The notes: a model not told the origin generated them from the sequence alone. A stretch of 64,000 nt of DNA from an uncultured Chryseobacterium sp. (GCA_913777465.1 CAJYRQ010000036.1:1-64000); one strand, 5' to 3'. Numbered from the stretch's first letter, positions 41,743 through 51,608 are shown. Program-made: numbers and translations.

Positions 41743-42663
41743 ATGAAAAAACTGACTTACCTTACCCTTACCCTGTTTTCTGTTTTCTCTTTTGCTCAGG
41801 AGGTTCCGCAGGAAAGAATCAAAACCGTGCTTTCCACATTGGCTTCCGATGAAATGAAGGGCCGTGAGATCGGCACTCAGGAAAATGACAACGCAGCCAA
41901 TTATATCGCTAAGCTTTTTAAAGAAAATAATCTGGACTACTGCACCGGAAATTCTTATCTGGTTCCTTTCGACTATAAGGGAAAAACAGCTTATAACGTC
42001 TGCGGTATCAAAAAGGGGAAAACCGATAAGTACCTGGGTTTCTCAGGACATTTCGATCATATCGGGACCAGCAACAGCCCAAAGGATAATATCTACAACG
42101 GCGCTGATGACGACGCCAGCGGAATTACCACCCTGGTAGGCATCGCCGATTATTTTAAAAATAAAAAACCTGAATTTTCCATGGTCTTCATGGCTTTCAA
42201 CGGTGAAGAAAAAGGAATGCTGGGATCAAGAGCCATCTCAACCGATAAGAACCTGGATAACATCTACAACAACATGACGGCCCTTTTCAATTTTGAAATG
42301 GTGGCCACGGAATCCGCATTCGGGAAAAATGCCCTGTTTATGACCGGTGATGAGTTTTCCGATCTTGATGAGCTGTTCAATAAAAATGCGGTCAACGGAT
42401 TAAAAGTAAATCCTGATCCTTATGCTGCCCAGCAGTTATTTTACCGTTCGGATAATGTAAGTTTTGTAAAAAAGAAGATTATTGCCCACTCTTTCTCAAC
42501 GGTTGATATGACGAAAGCTACGCATTACCATCATGAAAATGACGATGTAAACGTGGTTGATTTTGCCAATTTAACGCAGATCATCAATAATTTCGGAAAG
42601 ACGCTGGACAGGCTTTCTCCGAAAAATTTTGCCCCGAAGTATAATGACAAAGTGAAATTCTAA
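41743..42663 (+). CDS. secreted M28 family zinc peptidase
   Basis: This 306-residue protein has a signal peptide ending FSFAQ. The M28 aminopeptidase metal sites are visible: His in SGHFDHIG, Asp in NGADDDASG, the Glu pair in NGEEKGMLGS, and a later His in THYHHENDD. It should cut N-terminal residues from peptides in the periplasm or outside the cell. It is somewhat short for the family but no key residue is missing. It has no close functional partner beside it, and a terminator follows. Confidence 0.9.
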   Translation: MKKLTYLTLTLFSVFSFAQEVPQERIKTVLSTLASDEMKGREIGTQENDNAANYIAKLFKENNLDYCTGNSYLVPFDYKGKTAYNVCGIKKGKTDKYLGFSGHFDHIGTSNSPKDNIYNGADDDASGITTLVGIADYFKNKKPEFSMVFMAFNGEEKGMLGSRAISTDKNLDNIYNNMTALFNFEMVATESAFGKNALFMTGDEFSDLDELFNKNAVNGLKVNPDPYAAQQLFYRSDNVSFVKKKIIAHSFSTVDMTKATHYHHENDDVNVVDFANLTQIINNFGKTLDRLSPKNFAPKYNDKVKF

Positions 42664-42671
42664 ATAACCAG

Positions 42672-42697
42672 ACCGCCGAAGAGGCGGTTTTTCTTTT
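42672..42697 (+). terminator. rho-independent terminator
   Basis: ACCGCC (42672-42677) pairs with GGCGGT (42683-42688), with a T-rich tail. It ends the peptidase gene. Confidence 0.82.
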
Positions 42698-42800
42698 TAC
42701 AGAAGGCGGATCTGCAGGATGTTGTAACAAATCCCGAAGATTTGAAACTTATTGTCTAAAGTAAAACGCCATTCAAAAACGTCTTATCATTTTAATTATG

Positions 42801-42808
42801 TAATTTTG
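42801..42808 (+). promoter_or_regulatory. -7 promoter element (TAatTTTG)
   Basis: This exact consensus lies 21 bases before the ABC exporter ATG at 42830. The -33 box is unclear. Confidence 0.5.
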
Positions 42809-42829
42809 CTATCCAATTTTTTCCATTGA

Positions 42830-44668
42830 ATGAATCAATACATTAAAATACTTAAGTTCGCAAGACCTCATCAAAAATACATTTACGGAAGTTTGTTCTT
42901 CAACCTGATGTATTCCGTATTCCAGATTGCGTCTCTCGGGACCATTCTTCCGGTTTTAGGAATGCTTTTCGGAACCATCGAAGCTAAAAAATACAGCGCC
43001 CCACCTGTATATTCAGGAGAAATCCTGGATTTTTTTGATTATATAAAAGAATACGCCAATTATTATGTACAGAGTCTCGTTACCCAATATGGCGCACTTA
43101 CCGTATTGGCCTGGCTGTGCGTGATTACGGCTTTCATGTTTTTACTCAGGAACCTTTTCCGGTATCTCGGATCTTTTTTACTGATCAATTACCGCGTCGG
43201 GGTTACCAAAGATCTCCGGGGTGCCATGTACAGGAAAATCCTGGCCCTTCCCGTTTCTTTCTTTACGGAAAGCAGGAAAGGCGATCTGATGTCGCGGATG
43301 TCAAATGACGTCGGGGAAGTGGAAGGGAATATCCTGGGAAGTTTAGTTGAACTGATCAATGCTCCGTTTATGCTGATCAGTACCCTGGTTACCCTGTTTT
43401 TCCTGAGTACCGAACTGACCCTTTTCTCACTCCTGGTATTGCCCGTAATGGGTACCATGATTGCCCTGATCGGGAAAAGCCTTAAAAAAGATTCACACGA
43501 AGCGCAGAACGAAATGGGAAATATTTTCTCCATTGTCGACGAAACCTTAAAGTCAACAAAAGTTATTAAGATTTTCAGTGCCGAAAAGATCATGGACAGC
43601 CGTTTCATGCAGTCGATGCAGAAATGGATCAACAGCTCCATCCGCTTGGGAAGAAAAAAAGAACTGGCCTCGCCGATGAGCGAATTTCTGGGTTCGGTAA
43701 CATTCCTGATTATTGCCTGGTACGGAGGAAAACAGATTATCGTGGAGAAAAGCATTTCACCTGCCGATTTTCTTGTGTTCCTGGGGATATTCTTCCAGAT
43801 CCTGCCTCCGGTAAAAAGTCTGTCCCAATCGATCTCCAATGTCCAGAAAGGGGAAGCTTCCCTGGAAAGGGTGCTTCAGATCCTGGATGCAGATGTAAAA
43901 ATTGATGAAGTGCCGAATCCTGTAGCCATTTCAACACTTAATAAAGCTATTGAATTTAATAATATCGGCTTTTATTACGATAAAGACCATACGATCCTTA
44001 AAAATTTCTCCCTTAGCATTCCGAAAGGAAAGACCGTTGCCCTTGTCGGGCAGAGCGGAAGCGGAAAAACCACCATTGCCAATCTTCTGGCCCGGTTTTA
44101 CGACGTTTCCGAAGGTGAAATCCTTATCGACGGAACGAACATCAAAAATTTAAGACTGAAAGAATACCGTAAGCTGTTGGGGATGGTAACGCAGGAATCC
44201 GTTCTTTTCAATGATACGGTTTACAATAATATTTTAATGGGCAAGCCGGATGCCACCCGGGAAGAGGTAATAGCTGCGGCAAAAATCGCGAATGCCGACT
44301 CTTTCATTTCCGGTCTTCCTGAAGGCTATGACTCGAATATCGGGGACGACGGAGGCAAGCTTTCCGGCGGACAGAAGCAAAGGGTTTCTATTGCCAGAGC
44401 CGTGCTGAAAAACCCACCGATCATGATCCTGGATGAGGCGACTTCCGCCCTGGATACCGAATCTGAACGGTTTGTACAGGATGCCCTGGAAAAGATGATG
44501 GAAAACAGAACGTCACTGGTAATTGCCCATCGGCTTTCGACAATACAGAAAGCAGACTGGATCGTGGTGATGGAGAAAGGAGATATTGTGGAACAGGGGA
44601 CCCACCATGACCTGATCGCCAAAAAAGGCGTGTACCATAAGCTGGTAGAACTGCAGAATTTTGATTAA
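42830..44668 (+). CDS. ABC exporter, permease fused to ATPase (MsbA-like)
   Basis: The 612-residue half-transporter has a six-helix membrane domain (about residues 1-330) with the exporter loop SFFTESRKGDLMSRMSNDV, then the ATPase domain. Walker A is GQSGSGKTT, the signature is LSGGQKQR, and Walker B is MILDEATSALD, with the H-loop in IAHRLSTI. It should act as a homodimer that flips a lipid or exports a hydrophobic compound. An MsbA-like lipid A role is plausible but cannot be told from other exporters by sequence alone. Confidence 0.93.
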   Translation: MNQYIKILKFARPHQKYIYGSLFFNLMYSVFQIASLGTILPVLGMLFGTIEAKKYSAPPVYSGEILDFFDYIKEYANYYVQSLVTQYGALTVLAWLCVITAFMFLLRNLFRYLGSFLLINYRVGVTKDLRGAMYRKILALPVSFFTESRKGDLMSRMSNDVGEVEGNILGSLVELINAPFMLISTLVTLFFLSTELTLFSLLVLPVMGTMIALIGKSLKKDSHEAQNEMGNIFSIVDETLKSTKVIKIFSAEKIMDSRFMQSMQKWINSSIRLGRKKELASPMSEFLGSVTFLIIAWYGGKQIIVEKSISPADFLVFLGIFFQILPPVKSLSQSISNVQKGEASLERVLQILDADVKIDEVPNPVAISTLNKAIEFNNIGFYYDKDHTILKNFSLSIPKGKTVALVGQSGSGKTTIANLLARFYDVSEGEILIDGTNIKNLRLKEYRKLLGMVTQESVLFNDTVYNNILMGKPDATREEVIAAAKIANADSFISGLPEGYDSNIGDDGGKLSGGQKQRVSIARAVLKNPPIMILDEATSALDTESERFVQDALEKMMENRTSLVIAHRLSTIQKADWIVVMEKGDIVEQGTHHDLIAKKGVYHKLVELQNFD

Positions 44669-44690
44669 AAATATAATCCTTTTATAAAAT

Positions 44691-44723
44691 AAAAAGAGAG
44701 AGCCGTTATAGCTTTCTCTTTTT
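44691..44723 (+). terminator. rho-independent terminator
   Basis: A 13-pair stem with one G-T pair (44691-44703 with 44711-44723) ends in T residues after the ABC exporter gene. Confidence 0.85.
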
Positions 44724-44742
44724 ATGGTTTGGAAATTATTTT

Positions 44743-44823
44743 TTATTTCTTAATCACTTTGTGCGTAAACCTGATATCGCCTTCCAGAGCGATATCCAGA
44801 ATATAGCTATCAATAGAATAAGC
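44743..44823 (-). pseudogene. remnant of a T9SS type A sorting-domain protein (C-terminal end only)
   Basis: The minus-strand frame ending in the stop at 44745-44743 reads SYILDIALEGDIRFTHKVIK plus a final Lys. This resembles the last two strands of the T9SS type A C-terminal domain, where GxYilxi, a turn and xxKvIkk are conserved. Upstream the frame turns into Lys/Asn-rich nonsense and meets a stop 57 bases before this segment, and there is no start. It reads as the 3-prime stub of a deleted gene. Chance similarity is possible given the short length. Confidence 0.45.
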
Positions 44824-44984
44824 ATTTATTTTTTTATGACTTCTTTCATTGACAAAAGTTTTACAATATGCTGAAAATTAAGGAGTGAGTTTTATTTTCT
44901 ATTATTCTTTCACTGCTATATATATCTATTATAATATGGATTTAATACAGTTTGCAGCCGGTAAAAAAACCATTTATTATCAAC

Positions 44985-45013
44985 TAAAAAGAGGAAATCT
45001 TCCGATCTCCTCT
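44985..45013 (-). terminator. terminator of the psd operon
   Basis: On the minus strand AGAGGAGATC pairs with GATTTCCTCT across a 4-base loop, followed by T. It lies 23 bases after the psd stop. Confidence 0.82.
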
Positions 45014-45036
45014 GCTCATTTTATGTGTAGTAAAAT

Positions 45037-45693
45037 TTAGTCTTCTTTCATTCTGGCGATAACATCCAGGCCTCCTTTGGTAATATCTCCGATCTTACAG
45101 ACAATCTCCGTATCCAGCGGTAAAAACACATCCATACGGGACCCGAATTTAATAAAACCGAATTCATGACCTGCTTTCGCATCATCGCCTTCTTTACAGT
45201 AGAAAACAATCCTTCTGGCAACATATCCTGCAATCTGCCTGAATACTACCTTGTGATTTGTTAAACTTTCTACCGCAACGGTTGTTCTTTCATTTTCCGT
45301 AGACGATTTTTCATGCCATGCCACCAGGTATTTTCCGGGATGGTATTTTTTATAGATTACCTTTCCGGATACCGGATACCGGCAGATATGGACATTCAGC
45401 GGAGACATAAAGATGGAAACCTGAATGGCTTTGTCTTTAATAAATTCGTCTTCTTCCACTTCTTTGATCATGACTACTTTTCCGTCTACCGGTGCTATCA
45501 CATTTTCTTTGTGATCCAGAATGTCTCGGTTTGGCACCCTGAAGAACCAAAATACCAGACTGTATACCACCAATAAAGGCAGAATGATCACCAGCGACCA
45601 CATTTCAAGAAAATAAATAGCCAGTGCACTTACTATAACAAACAGCAAGGAGGCAACGGTGATGGTTCCTTTTGATTCTCTGTGTAATTTCAT
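45037..45693 (-). CDS. psd: phosphatidylserine decarboxylase
   Basis: The 218-residue proenzyme makes phosphatidylethanolamine from phosphatidylserine at the inner membrane. Two N-terminal hydrophobic helices precede the catalytic domain, which shows VDGKVVMI, MSPLNVHICRYP and QIAGYVARRIV. The self-cleavage site that generates the pyruvoyl group is in IKFGSRMDVFLP (Gly-Ser). The length fits the short PSD type common in Bacteroidota. It starts four bases after cdsA ends, so it shares the LUD-cdsA-psd operon. Confidence 0.95.
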   Translation of the reverse strand: MKLHRESKGTITVASLLFVIVSALAIYFLEMWSLVIILPLLVVYSLVFWFFRVPNRDILDHKENVIAPVDGKVVMIKEVEEDEFIKDKAIQVSIFMSPLNVHICRYPVSGKVIYKKYHPGKYLVAWHEKSSTENERTTVAVESLTNHKVVFRQIAGYVARRIVFYCKEGDDAKAGHEFGFIKFGSRMDVFLPLDTEIVCKIGDITKGGLDVIARMKED

Positions 45694-45697
45694 GAGA

Positions 45698-46570
45698 TTA
45701 AATAAATTTTTCTAAAATAAAGTACAAATATACGACAGGAACGCAGATTAAAAAACTATCCAGGCGATCTAATACACCGCCATGCCCCGGAATAATGTTG
45801 CCGCTGTCTTTTACGGCAAAATTTCTTTTAAGCTGGCTTTCCACCAAATCCCCTACCGGAGCGAAAGCAGCCACTAAAAAACCGACCACCATCCAGTTTC
45901 CGCGCAGGTCATGCTGGTACTTTTCTATGAAATAAGAAAGAGCCAAAGTCAGCACTACCCCGCCGATATATCCCTCCCATGTTTTTTTGGGAGAAATCTT
46001 GGGAGCCATTTTATGTTTGCCGAAGAACTTACCGGTAAGATAAGCAAAGGTATCGCTGCTCCAGATCAGGATAAACAGGAACAGCACTTCCAGTGAAAAG
46101 CTGTCATCAAACCTTGAAAATTTAGGCAATCCCAAAGCAAAGCTAAAAGGCAACGCCACGTAAATCACAATAAAAATTAGCTTTCCGCTATCGAAATACA
46201 ATTCGTTCGGGTATTTGAACAGCGTAACTACGGCAATTAAAATCAGGACCATGGCCAGAATCTCGCTCAGCCGGAAATCGAAAAAGAAATCGAAATGAAA
46301 ATATCTTTTTGAAAAAATATAGAAAATAAAAACAACCAGCGGGAAAACAACAAACCGTTCATAGCCTTTCCCGAATTTCATTATTTTAAAACATTCCCAG
46401 GCACCGACACTCATTAAAAACGCAATTAATCCGAAATACAGGTATTCCTGTCTTACAAGGCCCGGCGAAATGCTGTTGATCAGCTGAGCGCCCAGCGGGG
46501 AAGTACAAAGAATGATAACGGCGACATAAACAAGCCCTGAAAGGGTTCTTTGAATGAGATTTTTGTCCAA
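45698..46570 (-). CDS. cdsA: phosphatidate cytidylyltransferase
   Basis: The 290-residue integral membrane enzyme makes CDP-diacylglycerol from phosphatidate and CTP, the precursor used for phosphatidylserine and then PE. It has about eight hydrophobic segments and the CdsA C-terminal signature: KISPKKTWEGYIGG, and GDLVESQLKRNFAVKDSGNI followed by PGHGGVLDRLDS. The position before psd places two steps of one lipid pathway in one operon. Confidence 0.96.
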   Translation of the reverse strand: MDKNLIQRTLSGLVYVAVIILCTSPLGAQLINSISPGLVRQEYLYFGLIAFLMSVGAWECFKIMKFGKGYERFVVFPLVVFIFYIFSKRYFHFDFFFDFRLSEILAMVLILIAVVTLFKYPNELYFDSGKLIFIVIYVALPFSFALGLPKFSRFDDSFSLEVLFLFILIWSSDTFAYLTGKFFGKHKMAPKISPKKTWEGYIGGVVLTLALSYFIEKYQHDLRGNWMVVGFLVAAFAPVGDLVESQLKRNFAVKDSGNIIPGHGGVLDRLDSFLICVPVVYLYFILEKFI

Positions 46571-46594
46571 AATTTTATATTTATAAGTTGATGC

Positions 46595-47176
46595 TTAATC
46601 CTCAAGCAACAATAAAAAAAGTTTCGTATTCGTATGCGAAGAAGTGTCGAGCTTGGAATGCCCCCCACTGATGGATGTAAGGTTCTTGATGTTACCGTTC
46701 CGCTTTATTTTTCCCATGGCATCGTTCAGGTTGCTTACGATCTGTGAGACATTGGCCATGATGATAATCTTATCCGGAAGTCTCGACGAATGATAATGCA
46801 GGATGTTGTTATGGGAAAGCATAATCCTTCCATCATAAGCGATAAGATATTCACAGGTAATGAAGCTGGCATCGTTTACCGTCTGGAGTTCCGGAGTGTA
46901 AGGCGTTTTTACCACATCCAGAAAATTCTGAAGGTCCTTATCCCAACAGAACATATTGTGGATTCCTTCTATTTTGATGATCTGGTTCAGTGTCTGAAGA
47001 GCCTCCGCTTCATCTGCACAGTAATTGAAAAATCCTCCTGAATGTGTAAACAACTGGGCAAATTTGTAGTCGAGATCCGCATTTTTCAGTGAATCTCCTA
47101 GCTTTTCCAGGCTTTGTTTCTGCTCTTCCTCAGGCTGGCTGGTAAGTTTGCTTACAATCTTCTTGAATAAATTCAA
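46595..47176 (-). CDS. LUD domain protein (LutC/YkgG-like)
   Basis: This 193-residue cytosolic protein matches the LUD domain, known from LutC and LutB of lactate utilisation. The conserved late part is SHNNILHYHSSRLPDKIIIMAN with an IVSNLNDAMGKI helix. The characterised systems use three Lut proteins together; here LUD stands alone before cdsA, as is usual in flavobacteria, so its role is unclear. It has its own promoter element behind the ftsH terminator. Confidence 0.86.
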   Translation of the reverse strand: MNLFKKIVSKLTSQPEEEQKQSLEKLGDSLKNADLDYKFAQLFTHSGGFFNYCADEAEALQTLNQIIKIEGIHNMFCWDKDLQNFLDVVKTPYTPELQTVNDASFITCEYLIAYDGRIMLSHNNILHYHSSRLPDKIIIMANVSQIVSNLNDAMGKIKRNGNIKNLTSISGGHSKLDTSSHTNTKLFLLLLED

Positions 47177-47203
47177 CGTAGTTTATTTTTAGTCAACTTA
47201 ATA

Positions 47204-47211
47204 CAAAAATA
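47204..47211 (-). promoter_or_regulatory. -7 promoter element of the LUD-cdsA-psd operon
   Basis: On the minus strand TAttTTTG (47211-47204) lies 27 bases before the ATG at 47176. A TTTTTG ending at 47233 lies 21 bases upstream as a slightly long-spaced -33 box. Confidence 0.65.
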
Positions 47212-47254
47212 TAAATTAATCCCATAGAATTCCAAAAACATGCCGATAAATATG

Positions 47255-47288
47255 AAAAAACCTGACAATTTCAGAACTGTCAGGTTTT
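47255..47288 (-). terminator. terminator of ftsH
   Basis: AAAACCTGACA (47257-47267) pairs with TGTCAGGTTTT (47278-47288); on the minus strand it is followed by T residues. It separates ftsH from the LUD operon. Confidence 0.87.
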
Positions 47289-47308
47289 ATGATGTTTAAT
47301 TTTAATCG

Positions 47309-49315
47309 TTAAATCTGGGTAGGGCTTTCAGGTGCCTGAATTTCGCCTTCGCCTTCTTTTTCCTTAATGAGGATCTGCTCTTGCGGCTCTGAAGTAGGAA
47401 TAGTGTTTGTTACCGGCTTCTCCGTCAGTTCCGGATCCCAGGCTCTTTTTCCGAAGACTTCTTCAAGGTCTTCACGAAAGATCACTTCTTTTTCAAGAAG
47501 CTTGGTTGCCAAAGCATCCAGCTTGTCTTTATTATCCGTCAGGATCTGTACCGCACGGTCATATTGCGTTTCGATAAGACCTCTGATTTCAACGTCGATT
47601 TTCTTAGCCGTCTCTTCAGAATACGGTTTCCCGAAATTGTATTCAGACTGCCCTGAACTGTCATAATACGATATATTTCCGATATTCGGGCTCAGACCAT
47701 AGATGGTTACCATCGCCTGTGCTCTTTTGGTTACGCTTTCCAGATCGGAAAGTGCTCCTGTGGATATATTGTTGAATATCACCTGTTCTGCCGCTCTACC
47801 GCCTAGGGTAGCACACATTTCATCAAGCATCTGTTCGGTAGTGGTCAACTGTCTTTCTTCAGGAAGATACCACGCTGCTCCCAGAGAACGTCCTCTCGGT
47901 ACAATCGTTACTTTCAGAAGCGGTGAAGCATGCTCTACCAACCATGAAATAGTAGCGTGTCCCGCTTCATGATAAGCTACTCTTTTCTTTTCAGATGGCT
48001 TAATGGCTTTATTTTTCTTCTCAAGACCACCGATGATTCGGTCTACAGCATCAAGAAAATCCTGCTTGCTCACCGAAGAATGATCGTTACGGGCAGCAAT
48101 TAATGCCGCTTCGTTACAGACATTGGCAATATCCGCTCCACTGAATCCGGGAGTCTGCTTTGCCAAAAATTCACGGTCTACGTTATCATCCAGCTTGATT
48201 TTTTTCAGGTGAACATCAAAAATCTGTCTTCTTTCGTGCAGTTCCGGAAGATCAACATAGATCGAACGGTCGAAACGTCCGGCCCTCATTAAAGCTTTAT
48301 CCAGAATATCAGCTCTGTTGGTCGCTGCCATCACAATAACGTTGGTATCGGTACCGAAACCGTCCATTTCCGTCAGTAACTGGTTCAGCGTATTTTCTCT
48401 CTCATCATTTCCGCCGGAGAAGTTGTTTTTACCTCTGGCACGTCCGATAGCGTCAATCTCATCGATGAAGATAATGGCCGGAGATTTGGCTTTGGCCTGG
48501 GCAAAAAGGTCTCTTACCCTTGATGCACCTACCCCTACGAACATTTCCACGAAATCCGAACCTGAAAGTGAGAAGAAAGGAACTTTAGCTTCCCCTGCTA
48601 CGGCTTTTGCCAATAAGGTTTTACCGGTTCCCGGAGGGCCTACCAACAGGACACCTTTAGGAATCTTACCTCCCAGCTTCGTATATTTTTCCGAGTTCTT
48701 CAAAAAGTCTACAACTTCCTGAACCTCTTCTTTGGCGCCTTCCAGGCCGGCAACGTCTTTAAATGTCACCTGGATTCTTTCTTTTTCATCAAAAAGCTTG
48801 GCTTTCGATTTCCCGATGGAGAAAATCTGCCCTCCGGGACCGCCGCCACTGCCCATTTTTCTGAAAAGAATAAAATAGAATACTCCCAGGATCGTAATCC
48901 AGATCAATGCCTGAACCAGAATATCCATCAGCGGGCTTTTACCGACACCGTAATCTTTCGACGTTTTAATGGCCGGATTCTGTGCTTTTACCTGATCAAA
49001 CTTTTGTAAGAAAAGCTGTAGATCTCCGTATTTTACGGTATAATCTGCTTTCGGAGCCATAGAAAAGGCAGAAAGCGGATCGTTCTCCCTGGTACTTACC
49101 GTTGCTGTTTTTGCTGCTTTGGTAAGGAATACGTCAGCTTTTTCAGTGTCTTTATAAATTATAATGTTCTGAACTTTCCCCGCCTGCATTTCCCTGAAGA
49201 AACCATCCTCATCAATAGACTTTGCGCTATTGTCTCCAAAAGAATTGGCTACAAAAAACAGCACAAGGGCTATAATCATGATCGGAAAAAACCAGTTAAA
49301 TCCTTTATTATTCAT
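47309..49315 (-). CDS. ftsH: ATP-dependent zinc metalloprotease FtsH
   Basis: The 668-residue membrane protease degrades misfolded and regulatory proteins at the inner membrane. Two N-terminal membrane segments (about residues 9-23 and 133-155) bracket a periplasmic domain. The AAA domain has Walker [10 protein letters not shown] and the second region of homology, and the protease domain has the zinc motif HEAGH. The C-terminal tail is long and Glu-rich. It follows rsfS by 21 bases on the same strand, forming an operon. Confidence 0.97.
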   Translation of the reverse strand: MNNKGFNWFFPIMIIALVLFFVANSFGDNSAKSIDEDGFFREMQAGKVQNIIIYKDTEKADVFLTKAAKTATVSTRENDPLSAFSMAPKADYTVKYGDLQLFLQKFDQVKAQNPAIKTSKDYGVGKSPLMDILVQALIWITILGVFYFILFRKMGSGGGPGGQIFSIGKSKAKLFDEKERIQVTFKDVAGLEGAKEEVQEVVDFLKNSEKYTKLGGKIPKGVLLVGPPGTGKTLLAKAVAGEAKVPFFSLSGSDFVEMFVGVGASRVRDLFAQAKAKSPAIIFIDEIDAIGRARGKNNFSGGNDERENTLNQLLTEMDGFGTDTNVIVMAATNRADILDKALMRAGRFDRSIYVDLPELHERRQIFDVHLKKIKLDDNVDREFLAKQTPGFSGADIANVCNEAALIAARNDHSSVSKQDFLDAVDRIIGGLEKKNKAIKPSEKKRVAYHEAGHATISWLVEHASPLLKVTIVPRGRSLGAAWYLPEERQLTTTEQMLDEMCATLGGRAAEQVIFNNISTGALSDLESVTKRAQAMVTIYGLSPNIGNISYYDSSGQSEYNFGKPYSEETAKKIDVEIRGLIETQYDRAVQILTDNKDKLDALATKLLEKEVIFREDLEEVFGKRAWDPELTEKPVTNTIPTSEPQEQILIKEKEGEGEIQAPESPTQI

Positions 49316-49336
49316 TTATACTTTTTAAAATTAATA

Positions 49337-49699
49337 TTAATTCTCAATTCTTGTGATGACGGCATCTCCCCAAAGTTCTTCGATATCGTAATACTCACGC
49401 ACTTCTTTCTGGAAAATATGAACGACTACCGAAACATAGTCTACTAATACCCACATGGAATTTTCGGTACCTTCTACGTGCCAAGGGCGGTCTTTAAGAT
49501 CGTTTCTTACTTTCTTTTCCACACTCCCTGCCAATGCCGAAACCTGTGTATTGGAGTTTCCGCTGCAAATGATGAACGTTTCTGCCACTGAGTTTTCGAT
49601 GTTGGAAAGATCAAATATCATGATATCTTCGCCTTTTACATCTTGGATAGCCTCTACAATTTTATCTATTAGTGCTTGTTTTTCTGCTGTTTTATTCAT
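49337..49699 (-). CDS. rsfS: ribosome silencing factor RsfS
   Basis: The 120-residue protein binds ribosomal protein L14 of the large subunit and blocks joining of subunits when nutrients run low. The family marks are DLSNIENSVAETFIICSGNS, then WHVEGTENSMWVLVDYVSVVVHIF, and the end REYYDIEELWGDA. The length is normal. It is first in the rsfS-ftsH pair and diverges from birA. Confidence 0.95.
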   Translation of the reverse strand: MNKTAEKQALIDKIVEAIQDVKGEDIMIFDLSNIENSVAETFIICSGNSNTQVSALAGSVEKKVRNDLKDRPWHVEGTENSMWVLVDYVSVVVHIFQKEVREYYDIEELWGDAVITRIEN

Positions 49700-49718
49700 T
49701 AAAAAATACTATAATCTG

Positions 49719-49726
49719 CAAATTTA
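49719..49726 (-). promoter_or_regulatory. -7 promoter element of rsfS-ftsH
   Basis: On the minus strand TAaaTTTG (49726-49719) lies 19 bases before the ATG at 49699. No TTTG is seen at -33. Confidence 0.6.
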
Positions 49727-49785
49727 TTGTTTTTCTTTTACTTTAGCCTTACTTTTAACCCCCGAAAGTCTTAAAGTTTTCTTAA

Positions 49786-50502
49786 ATGAGTCAACTATTT
49801 TACCTGAATGAATGCTCTTCTACTAATGACGAAATATCCAAGTTTTTACTTTACGAAAATTCAGATTTTGTTGCCGTATATACATTCAACCAGACAAAAG
49901 GACGCGGACAATACGGAAATACCTGGTCTTCAACGGCTGAAAAAAATCTGGCTTATACGCTGGCCGTCAAGGCTGAAAATTTCACGGCCTCCGATGTGAT
50001 GTTCAATTATTATACCGCAATTGTCATCAGCGATTTCCTTGCCAATCTGGCTGAAAATCCGGTAAAAATCAAATGGCCCAATGATATCGTCCTTAAAAAC
50101 AAAAAAATCGTCGGGATTTTAATTGAAAAGAAGAAAATCAACCATCACCCCTATTTCATTATCGGAGCGGGGTTCAACATTCTTCAGGAAACCTTCGGTG
50201 AAATTTCCAATGCTTCATCGCTTTTAACGCTTACGGGAAAATCTTTCGATCTGCACGAATTTGCCCTGCATTTGGATACTTTTTTAACAGAAAAGTTAAA
50301 ATTTTTACCTTCCGAAAAAGTAATCCTGAATCTTTTCAACCAAAACCTTTTTCGGAAAGATGAAATTTCCGTTTTTGAGAAGGATGAAAAGCGACAAAAT
50401 GGCATTATCCGCAAGGCTGACGAAAAAGGAGAATTGTGGATCGAACTGGAAGACGACGGCCTGCAGTCTTTCTATCACAAAGAAATCAGGCTGCTTTACT
50501 GA
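49786..50502 (+). CDS. birA: biotin--[acetyl-CoA-carboxylase] ligase
   Basis: The 238-residue enzyme attaches biotin to carboxylases. The biotinyl-AMP binding motif is KGRGQYGNTWSS near residue 38, and KWPNDIVLKNKKIVGILIE with the catalytic Lys follows. It lacks the N-terminal DNA-binding domain of E. coli BirA, so it is a ligase only, not a repressor. It diverges from rsfS, and its last seven bases overlap the convergent LptF/G permease gene. Confidence 0.94.
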   Translation: MSQLFYLNECSSTNDEISKFLLYENSDFVAVYTFNQTKGRGQYGNTWSSTAEKNLAYTLAVKAENFTASDVMFNYYTAIVISDFLANLAENPVKIKWPNDIVLKNKKIVGILIEKKKINHHPYFIIGAGFNILQETFGEISNASSLLTLTGKSFDLHEFALHLDTFLTEKLKFLPSEKVILNLFNQNLFRKDEISVFEKDEKRQNGIIRKADEKGELWIELEDDGLQSFYHKEIRLLY

Positions 50503-51608
50503 TTGGCCCTCTTGATATAAAGATAAGCAGCAAGCGGGAAGAAGACAATATTCGGGAACCACATCGCCAGAGCAGGAGACATGCTTTTGTTCTCGGAAAC
50601 CACTTTTAAAGCTTCGAAAGAGAATACAAAAACAAAGGCCAGGGAAATTCCCAGTGCCAGGTTTACCCCGAGTCCTCCCCTTTTTTTCTGAGAAGAAAGG
50701 GAAAGTGCCAGAAAGGTAAGGATCACGATGGAAACAGGCATGGAAGTTCTTTGATGCAACTCATTCAAGTGGGCATTCAGGTTGCTGTTTCCTTTTTCAG
50801 TTTCCCTATTGATGAATTTTAAAAGCTCAGGCGTGGTTTTATTCTGCCCCAACAGTTCGTTCGGGAAAAGTTCTTCGGGATCGTGCCCGTAATTTTTCTT
50901 CAGCTCAAAGCCATTGGCCAGCTTTTCCGTATCGTCTTTATTGATGGTTTTTTCCGTATAAGAATTCAGGACAAAGATTTTTTTATCCTTATCCCAGGAG
51001 ACATCGGAAGCTTTGAGTTCATAGGTCATTCTCCTGTTTTTATCAAATTTCTGATAAAGGAACCCTGATCCTCTCTTCTCCCTTTTATTCCAGGTATTGA
51101 TGAAGATATATTCGGTCTTGCTCAGCTGAGCGGAAACGGGAGCCGTTCCCAATACCTTTTCCTTGTTGGTGGCATTGTAGGTATAAGCCTCCAGCTGGTT
51201 TTTCTGGATGTTCGCCCACGGCAGCAAAAAATGATTGATTCCTAACGACAAAACAGCGATGAACAGGGACGTCAGCAAATACGGTCTTGCAAACCGGTGA
51301 AAACTGGCCCCGCTGCTGATCACGGCAACAATCTCGGTGTTGTTTGCCATCCTGGACGTAAAATAGATCACTGAGATAAATACCAAGATCGAGAGGAACG
51401 TCATGATCAGGTTGATGATCCAGAACGGATAGAAATGGATCAGGAAGTAGGTAACATTCAGCTTCGGATCAATCGCCGTGGCATTTTCAATCCTCGGGAT
51501 TTTCTGTTGCACATCAATCACCAATACCACAATAGAAAGCAGGATCAGCATAAAACTGAATGTCCCAAGGTATTTTCGCACGATGTATCGGTCTATGATC
51601 TTCAGCAT
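50496..51608 (-). CDS. LptF/LptG family permease
   Basis: The 370-residue inner-membrane protein has three helices, a periplasmic jelly-roll domain of about 150 residues and three more helices, the layout of LptF and LptG. These form the membrane part of the LptB2FG transporter that extracts lipopolysaccharide toward the outer membrane. The start IIDRYIVRKYLGTFSF is typical. Which of F or G it is cannot be decided here. It is the last gene of the operon with tgt. It overlaps birA by seven bases, with no terminator between. Confidence 0.92.
   Translation of the reverse strand: MLKIIDRYIVRKYLGTFSFMLILLSIVVLVIDVQQKIPRIENATAIDPKLNVTYFLIHFYPFWIINLIMTFLSILVFISVIYFTSRMANNTEIVAVISSGASFHRFARPYLLTSLFIAVLSLGINHFLLPWANIQKNQLEAYTYNATNKEKVLGTAPVSAQLSKTEYIFINTWNKREKRGSGFLYQKFDKNRRMTYELKASDVSWDKDKKIFVLNSYTEKTINKDDTEKLANGFELKKNYGHDPEELFPNELLGQNKTTPELLKFINRETEKGNSNLNAHLNELHQRTSMPVSIVILTFLALSLSSQKKRGGLGVNLALGISLAFVFVFSFEALKVVSENKSMSPALAMWFPNIVFFPLAAYLYIKRANQ

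Larger units (their letters stand above)
44669..45036. other. 368-base intergenic region between convergent genes
   Basis: It holds the terminator of the ABC exporter (44691-44723), a short coding remnant resembling a T9SS type A sorting domain on the minus strand (44743-44823), AT-rich filler, and the terminator of the psd operon (44985-45013). No intact gene is seen. Confidence 0.65.
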
